Positions 1 through 8,696 of a stretch of 64,000 nucleotides of DNA are shown here, in pieces. Origin of the DNA: Hymenobacter puniceus (GTDB taxonomy: Bacteria > Bacteroidota > Bacteroidia > Cytophagales > Hymenobacteraceae). How positions within the stretch are numbered: position 1 is the stretch's first letter; every line of letters starts with the position of its first letter. The notes below the pieces were generated by a model, which had not been told where the DNA came from, did no database searches, and saw only the letters and a list, made by a program, of their open reading frames with translations. The position numbers and the translations under genes are program-made. Where the stretch lies: assembly GCF_014333525.1 (NCBI RefSeq), contig NZ_JACSCX010000003.1, positions 1 through 64,000 of the forward strand. Reading direction: 5' to 3'.

Positions 1-69
1 ACAGAGTCGTTAAGCCCCGGAGCGCCTATGGTACTGCCTTCATCGGTGGGAGAGTCGGTCGCCGCCAAC
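1..69 (+). rRNA. rrf: 5S ribosomal RNA, 3' part
   Basis: The first ~69 bases carry the conserved 3' half of bacterial 5S rRNA: GTTAAGCCCC near the start, then ATGGTACTG and GTGGGAGAGTCGGTCGCCGCC. The 5' part lies outside the window, so the exact 3' end is an estimate. It implies that an rRNA operon runs into the window from the left on the + strand. Confidence 0.88.
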
Positions 70-118
70 CTTACTGTCTTTGTGGCCCGCCCCGGCACGG
101 GGTGTGCGGCCACAGCCG

Positions 119-167
119 AGCGGCCCCCGGACCGGCCTCCCCTGCGGAGGCCGGCCCGGGGGCCGCT
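119..167 (+). terminator. Likely rRNA operon terminator hairpin
   Basis: A 22-bp, very GC-rich stem (119-140 with 146-167) has one mismatch and a 5-nt loop, about 50 nt after the 5S end. No strong T-run follows, so the exact mode of termination is uncertain, but position and stability fit the end of an rRNA transcript. Confidence 0.65.
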
Positions 168-303
168 TACCATTTGTAGTTAAGCCAATGGGCAAAGATT
201 ATATGGGGGCTTAGTGATTTTCTTATCAGTTACGCCTTCGTCTGCTATTTTACCAATTTAGTCTGTAGATATGCAGCGCAACTCTTTACCGTCATTCTTG
301 AGT

Positions 304-311
304 TATCTTTA
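304..311 (+). promoter_or_regulatory. Candidate -7 box for the BatA-domain gene
   Basis: TATCTTTA matches the Bacteroidota -7 consensus TAnnTTTG in 7 of 8 positions and ends 17 nt before the ATG. The remaining 170-303 stretch holds no gene that I can see. Confidence 0.45.
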
Positions 312-328
312 GAAAACTGTATTCACGA

Positions 329-2401
329 ATGGGCATTACTTATCCTTGGTTTCTGCTAGGGCTGTTGGGTACAGCCATCCCGATACTGATTCATTTATTT
401 GAGTTAAGGCGCCCTACGCGTGTGCTCTTTACGAATCTGGGCTTTATACGGGAAGTGCAAATTGTGACGGCGCGACAGCGTAAGCTCAGACATCTAGCAG
501 TGCTGTTGGCGCGAATTGGATTCGTGGTTTTTCTGGTGCTGATGTTTACGCAGCCTTTCTTACCGGCGAAAAAAGCATTAGCAGGCTCTGCCCGCGTTAA
601 TCCTGCGGTGCTGGTAGATGATTCGCCAAGCATGCAGGCTGCCGGGCAAGGCAATTCCCTTTCCAGTTTCGACAAGGCCATTGATCAAGCGAGAGGGTTG
701 CCAACAGCGTTTCCTGCTACTGCTCGGTTTACCCTGAACAAGGAGTTGAATACCTCGTTAACACCGGCTGCATTTCGCACTGCATTAGACCAACTGAAAA
801 TAGACGGTAGGTCTATTGAACTGAATAGGTTGCTACAGCAATATTTCGCTGGAAATACGGTCAAGGCGAAGCAGGTCTTTGTTTTCTCTGACTTCCAGAA
901 ATCTGCTTTTACGGCGCGCAGTCTGACTGCGGTTGACTCTACAGCGCAGGTGTTGCTTGTGCCTGTGGGGGGAAGCACGGCCCGTAATGTTTATGTAGAC
1001 AGTGTGTGGCTGGAAGACGCATTCGTACGGCGCGATGCCGATGTGCTGGTGTACATCCGGCTGCGAAATGGTGGTGCAGAGGCGGTGGAGAATTGTCAGG
1101 TGCGCCTGTTTGTCGGCGACCGGCAGGCTGCGGCTTTCAATGCTTCTGTTGGCACTCAGGCACCCACAACGATGACGGTCCGGGTACGCTTGCTTTCCGA
1201 CCAGGTACAGCGGTGTCGGGTGGAACTGGAAGATTTTCCGGTGGTATTCGACAACACTCATTATTTCACTCTGCAGGCGTCGCCTACTATCCGGGTGCTG
1301 GAAGTGAAAGCAAGCGGCCAAGCGTCGGCTTTAGGACAGGTATATGGCAATGAACCATTATTTGCCTTTAACCAGGCAAGCAGTGCCCGTCTGGATTATG
1401 CGCAAATAGACAAAGCCAACATACTTCTAGTTCAGGGAGTTGGCCGACTGGAGGCGGCTTTGCGTGAGAGTGTCCGGCGAGTGGTACAGCGGGGCGGCTC
1501 TGTGGTAGTGGTGCCACCTGCCGACGTAGCTGGGCGCGCCTCATACGACCAGTTGTTTCGGGAGCTAGGCATAGGGCCAGTGCAATGGGAAGCAACCGGA
1601 GCCCGGGCTGCCTCCCGTGAGCTGGCGGTGCCAGACCGGCGTAATCCGTTTTTTCGGGAGGTATTCGGAGCGCAAACTCGGCAGCCGGTGATGCCGCGTG
1701 TCGCCCCTGTGCTGCGCTGGTTTCGTTCTGGCACTGACATTATGCGTACGCAGGATGGCGACGGATTTCTGTCGGCTTTCAGTAGTGGCAAAGGAACGGT
1801 TTATCTGTTCTCCACTCCTTTTGAAGAGGGCGCAACTAATTTTCCGCAGCACGCTCTGTTTGTACCGGTGATGTACCGACTGGCGATGCAGAGCTTTCGC
1901 AACGAGCAGCGCTTGGCATATCGGCTCAACCAGGGAAGTGTAGCAGTAGATCTGGGGGATGCAACTGCGGTATCGCAAGGCGAACAGGTTTACAAGCTGA
2001 TACAAGATAGCCTGACGTTCATTCCAACTCAGCGAGTTCAGGAAGGACGCCTGCGCTTCGAGGTGCCGGCAGGCATGCAGCAGCCAGGGTTTTACCAGCT
2101 GACGCGCAACGGCAAGACCATAGCCCAGCTGGCCTTCAACAACGACAAGCGAGAATCGGAGCTGGCAGCCTACACGGCCGCCGAGCTGCGGCAGCTGATT
2201 GGGTTAAACCGACCTAATGTGCAGGTGTATGAAACGGGCCAGGGTACGTCGGTGGCGGCGCTGTATTCGGCTGAGCGGGTAGGAACGCCGCTGTGGCAGT
2301 ACTGTTTGTGGGCAGCATTGGCCTGTTTGCTGGCCGAAGTGCTTTTGCTACGCTTCATGGGGCGCCCTACGCCGGCTGCGGAGGTGAAAGTAGCCGCCTA
2401 A
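329..2401 (+). CDS. BatA-domain / VWA-like membrane protein
   Basis: 690-residue membrane protein. The N-terminus (residues 1-80) has the typical BatA start (WFLLG...IPILIHLFELRRP) with two membrane segments at about 5-24 and 57-79. A von Willebrand factor A-like domain follows: D97-D-S-P-S101 fits the metal-binding DxSxS motif. A long periplasmic part then leads to a C-terminal membrane helix near residues 655-677. In Bacteroidota such proteins occur in Bat/aerotolerance-type clusters or alone as envelope proteins, and the precise role is unknown. No other bat gene is adjacent. The ATG at 329 follows a candidate -7 box at 304-311. The gene sits directly behind the rRNA operon. Confidence 0.85.
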   Translation: MGITYPWFLLGLLGTAIPILIHLFELRRPTRVLFTNLGFIREVQIVTARQRKLRHLAVLLARIGFVVFLVLMFTQPFLPAKKALAGSARVNPAVLVDDSPSMQAAGQGNSLSSFDKAIDQARGLPTAFPATARFTLNKELNTSLTPAAFRTALDQLKIDGRSIELNRLLQQYFAGNTVKAKQVFVFSDFQKSAFTARSLTAVDSTAQVLLVPVGGSTARNVYVDSVWLEDAFVRRDADVLVYIRLRNGGAEAVENCQVRLFVGDRQAAAFNASVGTQAPTTMTVRVRLLSDQVQRCRVELEDFPVVFDNTHYFTLQASPTIRVLEVKASGQASALGQVYGNEPLFAFNQASSARLDYAQIDKANILLVQGVGRLEAALRESVRRVVQRGGSVVVVPPADVAGRASYDQLFRELGIGPVQWEATGARAASRELAVPDRRNPFFREVFGAQTRQPVMPRVAPVLRWFRSGTDIMRTQDGDGFLSAFSSGKGTVYLFSTPFEEGATNFPQHALFVPVMYRLAMQSFRNEQRLAYRLNQGSVAVDLGDATAVSQGEQVYKLIQDSLTFIPTQRVQEGRLRFEVPAGMQQPGFYQLTRNGKTIAQLAFNNDKRESELAAYTAAELRQLIGLNRPNVQVYETGQGTSVAALYSAERVGTPLWQYCLWAALACLLAEVLLLRFMGRPTPAAEVKVAA

Positions 2402-2446
2402 ATTGGGCGGCTGCGGCGTATCTTGCCGCTTTCATCTATACTACTC

Positions 2447-2971
2447 TTGGAAAATACGCCTTCACACGCCAACCCGGTTTTGCGCACAGCTCTGCTTTGC
2501 GGCATGGCCGCCGGGTTGCTTTGCATTAGCTGGGTGCTGTTTCTGCACTTCACCCACAACAACCCCTATGGCCTTAAGCGTACGCTTTCCGATTTTTTCA
2601 CTCCGGTAGCGGCCATTGGCAGCCAGATTGTGCTGCGCCGCTACTACCCGCTGGGGCCGGGCCTGGGCAAGGCCGTGGGCGTAGGCTTGCTGACGACCCT
2701 GCTCGCGGCAGCGGTGGCCGCTTCCGGGCTGTATGTATACGCCCAGCTAGCCGACCCCAGCCTGATACAGCAGCATCTAGCTGAAGCCCGGCAGCTGCTG
2801 GAGAATGCCAGGCGCCTGTACCTGGAAAATCCCAATGGGCGGCAGCAGTTCGAGGCCACGTTGCAAGGGCTGGCGCATACGCCGGCAGGTTTTGCGCAGG
2901 ACGAATTCCTGAAGAAACTGCTGTGGGGCATGTTTTTAAGCATACCCGGCGGGATATTCCTGCGGAAATAG
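2447..2971 (+). CDS. DUF4199-family membrane protein (first copy)
   Basis: About 174 residues with membrane segments near the N-terminus, in the middle and at the very C-terminus (GMFLSIPGGIFL). It fits the DUF4199 family of Bacteroidota inner-membrane proteins of unknown function. No ATG exists at the expected start. The TTG at 2447 gives MENTPSHANPVLRTALLCG, which matches the start of the downstream paralogue (MENTTTPV...RYGLLTG), so I chose it over the TTG at 2423. It probably forms an operon with the next DUF4199 gene and the GT2 gene. DUF4199 genes often sit directly before a GT2 glycosyltransferase, as here. Confidence 0.72.
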   Translation: MENTPSHANPVLRTALLCGMAAGLLCISWVLFLHFTHNNPYGLKRTLSDFFTPVAAIGSQIVLRRYYPLGPGLGKAVGVGLLTTLLAAAVAASGLYVYAQLADPSLIQQHLAEARQLLENARRLYLENPNGRQQFEATLQGLAHTPAGFAQDEFLKKLLWGMFLSIPGGIFLRK

Positions 2972-3020
2972 AATATTGCATCCTGCATTTTCTTCCTTCC
3001 ACTTCCCTACGCTCATTCTC

Positions 3021-3545
3021 ATGGAGAACACCACTACTCCCGTCACAACTACTTCGGTTGGCATTCGCTATGGCTTGCTGACAGGTTTGGTATCCATCAT
3101 TTTCTCTTTTCTTCAGCTAAGTCTCATCGAAGACCCAGAAACACCTCTGCGGTGGCTCAGTTTAGTAATTCTGCTTGTAGGCATTGTGTTAGCCCACAAG
3201 CAATTTCGGCAGTTGAATGGCGGCTTTATGTCGTACGGGCAAGGTTTGGGCCTTGGCACCATCGTAACGGCTGTATCGGGTGTGCTGGGAGGGGCTTTTA
3301 GCTATATCTATCTCACGTTCATCGACCCCGATTACATGAAGCGCGTCATGGACATTACGCGTACCCGCATGGAAGAGAAAGGGCTGAGCGACGTTCAGAT
3401 CGATCAGTCCATGGCCATGATGGAAAAGTTTACCGGTGGCGTACTCTCCACTGTATTCGCCGTGTTGGGAGCCCTGATCATTGGCTTTATTGTATCTCTG
3501 ATTGTTTCAGCCATCACCAAAAACCCCCGACCCGAGTTTGAGTAA
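3021..3545 (+). CDS. DUF4199-family membrane protein (second copy)
   Basis: 174 residues with four predicted membrane segments (about 15-32, 42-60, 75-100 and 140-165) and a charged loop between the last two (DPDYMKRVMD...). This is the classic DUF4199 layout. ATG at 3021 is preferred over upstream in-frame starts because MENTTTP begins the conserved region. The stop codon overlaps the start of the GT2 gene by 8 nt, which suggests translational coupling. Function is unknown; from position it may support a lipid-linked sugar transferase. Confidence 0.82.
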   Translation: MENTTTPVTTTSVGIRYGLLTGLVSIIFSFLQLSLIEDPETPLRWLSLVILLVGIVLAHKQFRQLNGGFMSYGQGLGLGTIVTAVSGVLGGAFSYIYLTFIDPDYMKRVMDITRTRMEEKGLSDVQIDQSMAMMEKFTGGVLSTVFAVLGALIIGFIVSLIVSAITKNPRPEFE

Positions 3546-4524
3546 GCGCACTTCGCATTCGTTTCCGGTGGAGCTGTCCATCGTTATTCCGTTGCTCAAC
3601 GAGGCGGAATCGTTGCCGGAGCTGACTCGCTGGATCAACCGCGTGCTGGCCCAGCACGGGCTGACCTACGAAGTGATTCTGGTGGATGATGGCTCCACCG
3701 ACAACTCCTGGGACGTAATCGAGGAGCTGGCCGAAACCGACACGCATTTGCGCGGCATCCGGTTCAACCGCAACTATGGCAAGTCGGCGGCGCTGAACGT
3801 GGGCTTCAAGGAAACCACCGGGCGCGTCATCTGCACCATGGATGCCGACCTGCAGGACTCGCCGGAAGAGCTGCCTGACTTGTACCGCATGATTACGCAG
3901 GACGGCTTTGAGTTGGTGAGCGGCTGGAAACGCAAGCGCTTCGATCCGCTGTCCAAAACTATCCCAACCAAGCTGTTCAACGGCGTCACGCGCTGGATTT
4001 CGGGCATTCAGCTCCACGACTTCAACTGCGGCCTTAAGGCCTACGACCACCGCGTGGTGCGCAGCATTGAGGTGTACGGCGAAATGCACCGCTATATTCC
4101 GGTAATTGCCAAATGGGCGGGTTTCCGCAAGATCGGCGAGAAGGTGGTGCAGCACCAAGAGCGCAAGTACGGCACCACCAAATTCGGGCTGGAGCGGTTC
4201 GTGTACGGCTTCCTCGATTTGATGAGCATCACATTCGTGAGCCGGTTTCGGCGGCGGCCCATGCACTTTTTCGGTACGATGGGTACGCTGTCGTTTGTGC
4301 TCGGAATGCTGATCACGCTGTGGCTGGTGGGGGAGAAGGTGTACCTGTCGTGGCACAACTTAGTGGCGCGCAACGTCACGGACCAGCCGCTGTTTTTCCT
4401 GGCTCTCACGGCAGTGCTGATTGGCGTGGTGCTGTTTCTGACGGGCTTTCTGGCCGAGCTGATCCAGCTGAATGGCCCCAACCGCAACGATTATCTGGTG
4501 CGGGACAAGGTAAACCTGAAGTAA
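3538..4524 (+). CDS. GT2 glycosyltransferase, GtrB/DPM1-like
   Basis: 328 residues. It has a GT-A fold with LSIVIPLLNEAESLPEL at the start, VDDGSTDNS for nucleotide binding and the DAD metal motif in TMDADLQDSPEE. Two C-terminal membrane helices lie at about 245-270 and 285-315. This layout matches GtrB/ArnC-type enzymes that move a sugar from a nucleotide sugar to undecaprenyl phosphate at the cytoplasmic membrane. The start is taken as TTG at 3538 (MSKRTSHSFPVELS), overlapping the stop of the DUF4199 gene. The sugar and acceptor cannot be read from sequence. Confidence 0.87.
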   Translation: MSKRTSHSFPVELSIVIPLLNEAESLPELTRWINRVLAQHGLTYEVILVDDGSTDNSWDVIEELAETDTHLRGIRFNRNYGKSAALNVGFKETTGRVICTMDADLQDSPEELPDLYRMITQDGFELVSGWKRKRFDPLSKTIPTKLFNGVTRWISGIQLHDFNCGLKAYDHRVVRSIEVYGEMHRYIPVIAKWAGFRKIGEKVVQHQERKYGTTKFGLERFVYGFLDLMSITFVSRFRRRPMHFFGTMGTLSFVLGMLITLWLVGEKVYLSWHNLVARNVTDQPLFFLALTAVLIGVVLFLTGFLAELIQLNGPNRNDYLVRDKVNLK

Positions 4525-4538
4525 GAAAATGAGAACCT

Positions 4539-4640
4539 GAACGTCATGCTGAGCTTGCCGAAGCATCTCTACCGCTACGTTGTTGAAATTATACAACAGT
4601 GAGGCAGTAGAGATGCTTCGGCAAGCTCAGCATGACGTTC
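4539..4640. repeat. Palindromic intergenic repeat, family A (copy A1)
   Basis: Two perfect 34-nt inverted arms (4539-4572 and 4607-4640) begin with GAACGTCATGCTGAGC and enclose a 34-nt centre. The same arm sequence recurs at 16984, 20881 and 31183, with diverged relatives at 30208 and 61512. Translation of the arms gives spurious peptides (MLSLPKHLYR, MLRQAQHD) that can falsely extend the next gene. Confidence 0.95.
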
Positions 4641-4660
4641 TTTATTCTAGTGGAATACTT

Positions 4661-5788
4661 ATGAAAGTCGTCATTATCGGGCCGGCGTATCCGCTGCGGG
4701 GCGGGCTGGCTACTTACAACGAGCGGCTGGCACGGGCTTTCCGCGAGGCCGGCGACGATGTGCGGCTCGTGACGTTTGCATTGCAATACCCTGATTTCCT
4801 GTTTCCGGGCCAGACCCAATTCAGCACCGAGCCCGGCCCTGCTGATCTGGACATCGAAGTCAGCATCAACTCGGTGAACCCCTGGACGTGGTGGCGCGTG
4901 GGACAGCAACTGCGCCGCGAAAAGCCCGATCTGGTGATTTTCCGGTTCTGGCTGCCGTTTATGGGGCCCGCGCTGGGTTCCATTGCCCGCCTCGTGGCCC
5001 GCAACCGCCACACCCGCGTGGTGGCCATCACCGACAACGTGGTGCCGCATGAAAAGCGGCCCGGCGACTTGCCGCTCACGCGCTATTTCCTGAGTGCCTG
5101 CCACGGCTTCGTGACGATGAGCCGCGCGGTGCTGGCCGATCTGCGCCGTTTGCGCTTCAACCAGCCCGCCCTCTACCGGCCCCACCCGCTCTACGACAAC
5201 TTCGGCTCGCTCAAGCCCAAACCCGCTGCCGTGCAGGCGCTGGGCCTCGATCCGGCGTTTGGGTACCTGCTGTTTTTCGGCTTTATCCGGGCCTATAAGG
5301 GGCTGGACATTCTGCTAGAAGCTTTTTCAGATGCCCGGCTGGCGGCACTGCCTGTCAAGCTCATCATTGCGGGCGAGTACTACGAAGATGCCGCACCCTA
5401 TGAAGTTCTGATCCGGGAGCACAACCTGGAAAACCGCCTCGTGCGCGCCACCGACTTCATCCCGAACGAGCGGGTAGTGGACTATTTCTGCGCCGCTGAC
5501 CTTATTGTGCAGCCCTACAAAAACGCCACCCAAAGCGGCGTTTCGCAGATAGCCTACCACTTTGAGCGGCCCATGCTGGTGACGGACGTGGGTGGCCTAG
5601 CCGAGCTGATTCCGGACGGCGAAGTGGGCTACGTGGTGCCGCCCCGGCCCCAGGTCATTGCCGACGCGCTGGTGGATTTCTACGAGCACCAGCGCGAGGT
5701 GGAATTCACGGCCGGTGTGTGGGCTAAGAAGAAAGAGTTTTCGTGGCAGGAGATGGTGAAAGCACTGAAGGAAGTAGGGCAGAAATAA
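4661..5788 (+). CDS. Glycosyltransferase, group 1 (GT4-like)
   Basis: 375 residues with a GT-B fold. The N-terminal half starts MKVVIIGPAYPLRGGLATY with the glycine-rich loop. The C-terminal half carries FGFIRAYKGLDILLEAF and the nucleotide-sugar region around VQPYKNATQSGVSQIAYHF and DVGGLAELI. The ATG at 4661 is chosen because the upstream in-frame extension is repeat A1. It probably transfers a hexose to an envelope polysaccharide or glycolipid. Donor and acceptor are unknown. It may share a transcript with the GT2 gene across the repeat. Confidence 0.87.
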   Translation: MKVVIIGPAYPLRGGLATYNERLARAFREAGDDVRLVTFALQYPDFLFPGQTQFSTEPGPADLDIEVSINSVNPWTWWRVGQQLRREKPDLVIFRFWLPFMGPALGSIARLVARNRHTRVVAITDNVVPHEKRPGDLPLTRYFLSACHGFVTMSRAVLADLRRLRFNQPALYRPHPLYDNFGSLKPKPAAVQALGLDPAFGYLLFFGFIRAYKGLDILLEAFSDARLAALPVKLIIAGEYYEDAAPYEVLIREHNLENRLVRATDFIPNERVVDYFCAADLIVQPYKNATQSGVSQIAYHFERPMLVTDVGGLAELIPDGEVGYVVPPRPQVIADALVDFYEHQREVEFTAGVWAKKKEFSWQEMVKALKEVGQK

Positions 5789-5810
5789 TCAGACAGTCAT
5801 CCCGAGTAGG

Positions 5811-5895
5811 CCGTCATGCAGAGCGGAGCATCTCGCCAGTGTAGTAGTTTCATTTACCACACTGGCAAGATGGTTCGCTCCGCTCTGCATAACGG
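5811..5895. repeat. Palindromic intergenic repeat, family F
   Basis: Inverted arms CCGTCATGCAGAGCGGAGCA... (5811-5842) and its imperfect complement (5859-5895) surround a short centre. It lies between convergent glycosyltransferase genes and may also act as a terminator. The CGTCATGC core resembles family A, so it may be a diverged relative. Confidence 0.8.
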
Positions 5896-5918
5896 TCTTG
5901 CGTTTTGGTTGAACTTCA

Positions 5919-7022
5919 CTACATGCCTATTGGCACGCTAGCCCGCACTGCTTCAAACACCTTTTCCGCCGGTAGGTCTTCCATGCAGCTGGTGCCGAGC
6001 TGGCAGGAGCCACGGTAAAAGCACACGCACTGCTTGTCGGGCTGCACCAGCTGGCCACGGCCGTATAGGTCGAATTCGTAGGGGTTGAAGATGTTGTTCA
6101 TCAGGATGGTGGGCTTGCGCAGCGCGATGCTGATGTGCATAGCCATGGTCACCTGTGTCACGATGCCGTCCATCTGGTGCAGCAGGTTGATGAACTGCGG
6201 CAGCGGGAACGTGCCCAGGTAAGCGGTGCCGGTATCGGTGTGCAGGCGGCGGTTGCGGGCGTCTTCGGCCTCGCCGCCCAGCAGCACGGGCGTGTAGCCG
6301 GCTTGCTGCAGTTGCGTAATCAGCGAAACCCATTTCTCATCTGACCACAGGCGGGTGGTCCACCGGTCGCCGCAGCCGGTATTCAGGCCGATACGGGGGC
6401 GGCCGGTAGGCAGCGCGCTCCAGTTGTACCCTTTGTCGTCGTGGGTATCGAACACGTACTCCTCACCCCGGAAATCGAAGCCGCACAGCTCGAATATTTC
6501 CTGCACGTAGGGTTTCTGGTTCTGCAGGCTGAGCTCGTCGAACACGCCGGTCAGGAACTTGTGGTTGGCCTGCTCATTGTGCGGCCACGGCACGCCGTCA
6601 TGCTCGCGCAGGGTGTAGCCGAACTTGGTGCCGGCCTCCACTTTCAGCAGCAGCGCGCAGGCCTCCTTCTCTTTGTCGAGGTTGATGGCAATGTCGAAGC
6701 GCCGCGCCATCAGCTGCAAGGCGCTGGCGAAATCGAACTTCAGAATCTCGTCTACCTCCTGTTGGGGCAGGATGGCAGGCGTGAGCGTGAGCCAGGTGAT
6801 GTAGCAGCCCGGATACTCCTGCCGCAGCCGCCGCAGCAGCGGCGTCGTGCGGATAACGTCGCCGATGGCACCCAGCTTAATGAGCAGAATACGCTGCTGC
6901 GCGGGCGAGTACACAGGGCAGCCCTGACACACGTAGCCGTGCGTTTTGTTGGGGCGGCACGGAATGTCACCGCGAAAGTGGCGGCAGTCAGCGTGGACGG
7001 TGATGCCGTTCAGGTCGGGCAT
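5919..7022 (-). CDS. GT9 (heptosyltransferase-like) glycosyltransferase with Cys-rich ends
   Basis: 367 residues. ILLIKLGAIGDVIRTTPLL (residues 45-63) is the GT9 N-terminal signature, and GLNTGCGDRWTTRLW and PVLLGGEAE mark the C-terminal Rossmann half. GT9 enzymes usually add heptose or related sugars in LPS core or other glycans. Unusual here: about 40 residues precede the GT9 fold, with Cys13, His15, Cys22, Cys32 and Cys35 (CQGC). The C-terminal region also has several cysteines (CVC...SC...SC). These could bind a metal. The gene is transcribed against the neighbouring glycosyltransferase. Confidence 0.83.
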   Translation of the reverse strand: MPDLNGITVHADCRHFRGDIPCRPNKTHGYVCQGCPVYSPAQQRILLIKLGAIGDVIRTTPLLRRLRQEYPGCYITWLTLTPAILPQQEVDEILKFDFASALQLMARRFDIAINLDKEKEACALLLKVEAGTKFGYTLREHDGVPWPHNEQANHKFLTGVFDELSLQNQKPYVQEIFELCGFDFRGEEYVFDTHDDKGYNWSALPTGRPRIGLNTGCGDRWTTRLWSDEKWVSLITQLQQAGYTPVLLGGEAEDARNRRLHTDTGTAYLGTFPLPQFINLLHQMDGIVTQVTMAMHISIALRKPTILMNNIFNPYEFDLYGRGQLVQPDKQCVCFYRGSCQLGTSCMEDLPAEKVFEAVRASVPIGM

Positions 7023-7169
7023 GGGTAAGCGGAGAAGAGGTAAACTGAAAGTAGCAGGCCTGCATCAAACGCTGCGTATTTCAAATGATGCAGCAACAGC
7101 AGCTGGCGGCAACCGAACGACTACTGCCGTGGGACCGGGGCAGCGGCTTACGGCCTCGATGAAGTTGCC

Positions 7170-8534
7170 TTAAATGCCTACATAATTGTGCGGCGTGATG
7201 CCGCGCAGCTCTGCTTTCACTGCCTCACCAACTTCCAGTGTCTCAATGAACTCCCGGATGGTCTGCTCGGTGGTGGAGCCGTGGGTGCGCGTGAGGGCTT
7301 TGAGGGCGTTGTAAGGGTCGGGGTAGGCTTCGCGGCGCAGAATGGTCTGGATGGCTTCGGCCACCACGGGCCAGCTGGCATCCAGGTCGCGGGCAAGGGC
7401 GGCTTCGTCGAGGGCCAGCTTACCGAGGCCGCGCTGCAGGGCTGTGAGGGCAATAAGCGTGTGGCCCAGCGGTACACCCAGGTTGCGCAGCACCGTGGAG
7501 TCGGTCAGGTCGCGCTGCAGGCGGCTGATGGGCAGCTTGGCGGCCAGGTGCTCCAGCAGGGCGTTGGCGAGGCCCAGGTTGCCCTCGGCGTTTTCAAAGT
7601 CGATGGGGTTCACCTTATGCGGCATGGCCGACGAGCCTACTTCGCCGGCCTTGATGGTCTGGCGGAAGTAGCCCAGCGAAATGTACTGCCATACGTCGCG
7701 GGCCAGGTCAATGAGGATGGTGTTGAGCCGCTTGAGGGCGTCGCAGAGGGCAGCCAGGTGGTCATAATGCTCGATTTGAGTGGTAGGGAAGGAGCGGTGC
7801 AGCCCCAGCCGGTTGTTGACGAACACCTCCCCAAACTGGTGCCAGTCGACTTGCGGATACGCCACGTGGTGGGCGTTGAAGTTGCCGGTGGCGCCCCCAA
7901 ACTTGGCCCCAAACGGCACCTGGCCCAGCAGCGCCACCTGGGCATCCAGCCGGGCCACAAACACCTGCACTTCCTTGCCCAGGCGCGTGGGCGAAGCCGG
8001 CTGACCGTGGGTGCGGGCCAGCATCGGCACGGCGTCCCATTCGGTGGCGCGGGCGGCCAGGGCGTTGCGCACCTGCGCGTAGACAGGCAGCAGCGTGTTG
8101 ATGAGGCCGTGCTGCAAGCTCAGCGGAATGGCCGTGTTGTTGATGTCCTGCGAGGTCAGGCCGAAGTGAATGAACTCTAGGTAGGCCTCCAGACCGAGGG
8201 CCGTAAACTTGTCGCGCAGGAAATACTCCACGGCCTTCACGTCGTGGTTGGTGGTCTGCTCATAGGACTTTACCGCGTCGGCATCAGCCAATGAGAAGCT
8301 GGCGTAGAGGCCGCGCAGTTCCGGAAAAAGGGCGGCATCCACGTCCTGCAGCTGTGGCAGCGGCAGCTCACACAGCGCAATGAAATATTCCACCTCTACT
8401 AGCACCCGGTAGCGAATCAGCGCCAGCTCCGAAAAATAGGGGGCCAGTGGGGCCGTAGTGCGCCGGTAGCGCCCATCAAGGGGCGAAACGGCAGTGAGCG
8501 AAGTGAGGGCAGCGTAGTCGGCAGCAGCATTCAT
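7170..8534 (-). CDS. purB: Adenylosuccinate lyase
   Basis: 454 residues, the usual length. It contains the fumarase/aspartase-superfamily signature GSSAMPHKVNPIDFENAEG, the substrate loop TSQDINNTA and the catalytic-histidine region ARTHGQPASPT. It splits adenylosuccinate to AMP and the SAICAR intermediate in purine synthesis. ATG at 8534 is chosen rather than the TTG at 8564, because the TACCTTTG box at 8562-8569 on the same strand overlaps that TTG. This puts transcription start near 8557, with a leader of about 23 nt. It is divergent from the GT51 gene. Confidence 0.95.
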   Translation of the reverse strand: MNAAADYAALTSLTAVSPLDGRYRRTTAPLAPYFSELALIRYRVLVEVEYFIALCELPLPQLQDVDAALFPELRGLYASFSLADADAVKSYEQTTNHDVKAVEYFLRDKFTALGLEAYLEFIHFGLTSQDINNTAIPLSLQHGLINTLLPVYAQVRNALAARATEWDAVPMLARTHGQPASPTRLGKEVQVFVARLDAQVALLGQVPFGAKFGGATGNFNAHHVAYPQVDWHQFGEVFVNNRLGLHRSFPTTQIEHYDHLAALCDALKRLNTILIDLARDVWQYISLGYFRQTIKAGEVGSSAMPHKVNPIDFENAEGNLGLANALLEHLAAKLPISRLQRDLTDSTVLRNLGVPLGHTLIALTALQRGLGKLALDEAALARDLDASWPVVAEAIQTILRREAYPDPYNALKALTRTHGSTTEQTIREFIETLEVGEAVKAELRGITPHNYVGI

Positions 8535-8561
8535 GCGTAGAAGGGGTTGGCCAGAATAGGC

Positions 8562-8569
8562 CAAAGGTA
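8562..8569 (-). promoter_or_regulatory. purB -7 promoter box
   Basis: Read on the minus strand this is TACCTTTG, a full match to the Bacteroidota TAnnTTTG box, 27 nt before the purB ATG. Confidence 0.7.
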
Positions 8570-8612
8570 GCGAAGCCCCCGCGGGCCGGAAACGGGCGAG
8601 GCCCTTTTTCCC

Positions 8613-8620
8613 TACCTTTG
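8613..8620 (+). promoter_or_regulatory. -7 box for the GT51 gene
   Basis: TACCTTTG on the + strand, 76 nt before the GTG start at 8697. With the purB box it makes a divergent promoter pair about 45 bp apart. Confidence 0.65.
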
Positions 8621-8696
8621 TGTTCTGATCGGCGGCGGGTTCGGCACGAATCTGGCATGCCCCGCCCGCGACTTACTTTCCTCTCGACTCGCTCGC

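Noticed and set aside
4580..4660. In-frame N-terminal extension of the glycosyltransferase gene
   Set aside because: The extra residues (EAVEMLRQAQHD) are a translation of repeat A1; the family begins at ATG 4661.
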